Source: Ulva prolifera
Lineage: Eukaryota > Chlorophyta > Ulvophyceae > Ulvales > Ulvaceae
Length of the DNA stretch: 64,000 nucleotides
Reading direction: 5' to 3'
Assembly: GCA_023078555.1 (NCBI GenBank)
Contig: CM041196.1
Coordinates: 7,141,985-7,205,984, forward strand
The notes beneath the pieces were generated by a model. The model made no database searches and had not been told where the DNA came from. It saw only the letters and a list, made by a program, of their open reading frames with translations. This document shows, one piece after another, positions 61,001 through 64,000 of the stretch (positions within the stretch are counted from its first letter, which is position 1; each line of letters starts with the position of its first letter). The translations under genes were made by a program, and so were the position numbers.

Positions 61001-61907
61001 TCGGCCGCACTCGCATGCATGTGGGGTTGGCTGTGGTGGCTGCGCGCATGAGGTAGGTTGTCTGCAGCGTGTGGCATTCGCAAAGGCCAAGATGCATCTG
61101 TTCCAGGTCCCCGTGCTGTGCTGCGTGCTATGCCACGCAGCGACAAGAGACCTCGGGCGAATGTGCCTGGCACATGCATTCCTAGATGACATGCATGCAT
61201 CATGCGGACTACAGGAGGCGGGAGACGCTTGGGCGCAAAGACCTCAACATGAAGGCCTGGTAGACCATGCAGGCCTGAGGGCAATCCCGGACACACCCGG
61301 CGCTGGGCTGATGCATGCATGCATGCTTGCAGAACTGAGGGATCGGTCGACCAGACCCACAGCCGTACACGGTAGAGCGGTGCGACGCGGTGGCATGCAT
61401 GCAGCGCTCCAGCGTGCAAGCAGCGGATTAGTGCCCACAGACTGCGTCCCCTCCAAGCGAAGTGCTGTGTCAGCAGCGCTCCGGGAACTCTGTCACCCAA
61501 GTGGCGAGTAGCCGTGGTGACAGGGACATACCTTCTTCTGGGGCCACAGATGGGGCCGGCGCCGCCACGGGTGCGGGTGCGTCAGGGGTGTCGGCAGGCG
61601 CTGACCCCTCCCCGCTTCCTGCGTAGTCAGTGATACCGTAGTCCTGCTCCGGATCCACGTCGGGGTCCACATCTGGAGGCGCCGCCGCGGGGGGGTCCGG
61701 AGCAGTTACGTTCGCAGGGGCTGGCAGCTCCGGGGCGGGGGCGGGTGCGGGTTCAGGGACAACTGCAGCTCCTGTTGGGCCAGCTGGTGGGAGACCGGCA
61801 CTGTCGGGCTCGTCAGCATCTGTATTTTCGACCGTGGCGTAGTCAGGCAGCTCGTCGTCGCTGGCGGCGTAGTCGACTTCGGCGTCAGCAGGCTCGGGAC
61901 TAGCATC
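55011..61907 (-). CDS. Fas1-domain transmembrane kinase with Pro/Asp repeat stalk and degenerate kinase domain (kinase 3), 5' end unresolved
   Basis: Exons in coding order are 61532-61907, 59369-60984, 57632-58964, 56761-57041, 56191-56517 and 55011-55214, in continuous phase, giving 1,378 residues. The order is an acidic/Pro-rich start; a stalk of TPVDPAPT-type repeats and DVDPD repeats; a Fas1 domain ([42 protein letters not shown]); a transmembrane segment ([20 protein letters not shown]) followed by RRRRRKR; a Gly/Ser-rich juxtamembrane region; and a kinase domain. ALKFF keeps its lysine and HRD is present, but the catalytic-loop Asn is His (HRDLKPGH), DFG reads DYA, and APE reads PPE. 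It is probably a pseudokinase or a weak kinase. The 281- and 327-nt exons match kinases 1 and 2. The first exon with a signal peptide, upstream of 61907, was not found. Confidence 0.85.
55581..55676. repeat. Four tandem 24-bp repeats in a kinase 3 intron
   Basis: The unit CTGCATGGCAGTGCACCACA followed by GCCA is present four times with one or two substitutions. It lies in the intron between the last two exons and has no spacers. Confidence 0.9.
59941..60575 (-). repeat. Coding minisatellite: 24-bp unit encoding TPVDPAPT
   Basis: About 26 units of 24 bp encode variants of TPVDPAPT ([23 protein letters not shown] and others). Within about 60180-60560 a four-unit, 96-bp block (TIPV-, ATPV-, TTAV-, ATPV-) recurs about three times, showing recent higher-order duplication. 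The product would be an extended Pro/Asp-rich stalk. Confidence 0.9.
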
Positions 61908-64000
61908 CTGCAGCTGCGTATACGGTGCTCACGCGTTTGTGTGTGTCAACAACAAACCCTGCGACCGGACCGTCTCCGCTCCGATGTAGAACGCCGGAAA
62001 AGGTCGAAAAAGAACACGATTTGTTGTTTAATTCAACATGGAACATTTCGAGCGCGAGACTGGGCTGCCGTGTCAATTGCCGTTAACGACATGTCAGCAT
62101 CGGGCCTATGAAGGCGCATGCACATGCGAAAAAGATGTACTACGCACCAGCAGCCTCCGAATCTCGACGGAGACATGCTTGATGTTTGATGCAGACGTGC
62201 TGAATTTGTTGCCATGTGTTGGCGCCTGGCTGTTCACAGCCTTGCTGCGCCTTTGGTAGGTTTGGAGCGCATCCGCTTCCCTGGCCGCCTTGGGCAGAGC
62301 CAGCACCTGCATTAGAATTATAGCATTCAATCAGGACGTGCCTTCGAGGCAGAGTGGGCCCTTGTGTGCGCAGCAAACATGATAGCACCTTTGCATGTCG
62401 TCGACCGTTTACACTAGCGAACGTATCCCAGCTCGGCAAGCGAGAGTTGCAGACGTAAATGAGCGTGATAGAACACATTTAACACCTATTCGCATGGCGC
62501 AAAGCACTGCCATCCTCTGATAACGCGTACAGGGCTGTATACATAACACAATTCACCCGCGCAAAGCATGCCCCACCTTCACAGCTTTCCCACAGAGATA
62601 AAATCAGCCGATGCTTGATTGTGAACAGTCGTCAGCTGTGCATGTGTGCTAGCATGATCATCGAGGTGTCCCTTCGAAAGGCAAGCAAGTGCTCAGGCGC
62701 GAAGACTATCCGAACGGCACAGAAGAAGGCATGCTTGATAAAACAACATTTTTGAAACAATAGATGCGTTCATTCCTAGTAAACAAACAGATCAGGAATT
62801 GCGGGCCACAGAGCGTACCGTGCTGACTGATTCCGACACAGAGAGCGATCCACATATCAAGACAAGCAGCGGAACGGCAAGATACATAATGACATAAATA
62901 AAATGTGCAATTCGCCGTCTACTCCGTCAGGAAGCACTGCAGCCTACGCCAACAGGTCCTCTGTGCGCGTTGTTGCAGGCGCAACAGAGCTCCGAAGCAT
63001 GCACAGGTACAGTCCAGCGGTGTCAAACCACTGCTGCATCCTGCACTTGTCCTGCAGATGATTTCTTTCACAGAGCAACATGGGCCTCGTGCTCGTGCAC
63101 CTGCGTTCGCTTCGCACGAACGTCCCGTCGCCACTTCGCGTATGAGGTAACGTTATGCGTCTTGGCCAGTCGTTCAGGCGCCGTACAGACACATGCACGC
63201 TCAGTGTTCACATCTCCTTGCACTGGAGGCTTTGACTGCCTGCACCACGCGCCGCACGGTGTCGCTGCATCGAGCATGTTCTTCACAAGCCTCGCACAAA
63301 CGCTGGCCTCGTGCCCGGCATATGCTTATGCATTCTCAAAGGCGAGCCGATGGGAAGGCATCTTCTATCAGCTGCCCGGTCCCTTCGTAAATGCAACATC
63401 ACGACGGCTACTTTTACATGCGATCCGGTCTACTCGTCTCGAACATGGCTCTGCTGTGACGCACAATGGGCGCTCTCTGCGATCCGGGTGCTCTGGTCAT
63501 GCGAGACGACCCCCTTTTCTGCGTCGTGCGGCCCACTGCTTACGAGCCGCGATGGCAGTCGGCGCCGCAAGCAACGCCAATACGGCTGTCATGATGGCTG
63601 CACTCAGCGGCGGTTGATTGAACGGTCAGTACCCTGGCATGCCCTGCACCTGACCCTGACCTGCGTGTTGCGCACTAACACTTGGTCACTGTCACTCTGA
63701 CACCACACCTCGGCATGCGGTCCCGTCCATTCGGAGTTGCGCTACAGCGAAGTGAACCCAGAATTACTTTACATCAAAGTTTAAAAGAGGAAAACTGTGG
63801 CCATTGTTCCAAACAGTACATTATTCAGGATTGTGCACGTCAGCAGGCAGTCAGCCTCTGGCTTGCTGCCTGTTACTATTCATGCATCAGTCATAGGATC
63901 CAACCGAGTCACTGCGGCATGCATCATAGAGGCTACCCAGTGAAAGCTTCCCCCCCTGTGTACTGAGGTGACACAGTGCACCTGTTGATGCTGGTTACAT
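61908..64000. other. Region upstream of kinase 3 to the window end
   Basis: The kinase 3 promoter and first exon should lie just beyond 61907, but no signal-peptide-coding exon with a suitable donor was recognised. The remaining 2 kb has only short frames on both strands without homology. Base composition is close to balanced, unlike the GC-rich genes. Confidence 0.5.

Noticed and set aside
1-64000. tRNA, rRNA, telomeric repeats, bacterial-type promoters or operons
   Set aside because: None recognised by eye. The intron-rich single genes exclude a bacterial contig. A tRNAscan or Infernal search would be needed to exclude small RNA genes.

Overview
This is nuclear DNA of a eukaryote, most likely a GC-rich, intron-dense alga or other plant-like protist. 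Every recognisable gene is broken by GT-AG introns whose phases match across junctions. Introns run from about 0.1 to 1.2 kb. There are no operons or ribosome binding sites. A plant-type UDP-rhamnose epimerase/reductase, fasciclin (Fas1) ectodomains and an ovothiol synthase fit a photosynthetic protist. I cannot place it in a phylum, because the HSP70 is conserved too widely to decide.

Layout. On the + strand at 118-2702 is a complete five-exon UER1 (NRS/ER) gene, and at 5703-11937 a complete nine-exon OvoA-type ovothiol synthase that begins with a hydrophobic leader. All other recognised genes are on the - strand. They are a Fas1-TM-kinase (16419-19676, 5' end unresolved), a paralogous kinase with no visible ectodomain (24005-26302), a right-handed beta-helix protein (29614-32544), a complete six-exon cytosolic HSP70 with a TATA box and heat shock element (36908-40160), a type II inositol polyphosphate 5-phosphatase with a roughly 1,600-residue insertion in its catalytic domain (41972-52327 or beyond), and a third, larger Fas1-TM-kinase with degenerate catalytic motifs (55011-61907). 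Between them lie lower-GC stretches of 1.8-4.5 kb with no recognisable gene but several dispersed repeats and palindromes.

How the genes relate. The three kinase genes are clearly paralogous. Two consecutive kinase exons are exactly 281 and 327 nt in all three, in identical phase. Two of the three carry Fas1 plus a transmembrane segment, which suggests surface or wall-adhesion receptors. One copy has lost kinase motif residues and gained a long Pro/Asp repeat stalk. The 5-phosphatase with flanking C2-like domains implies phosphoinositide signalling at membranes. UER1 supplies activated rhamnose for wall or surface glycans. OvoA and HSP70 are redox and heat stress functions. That these form one system is inference only; the strongest unusual signals are the Fas1-kinase family and the giant 5-phosphatase insertion.

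Exon limits come from reading frames, splice sites and family conservation by eye, without alignment software or transcripts.
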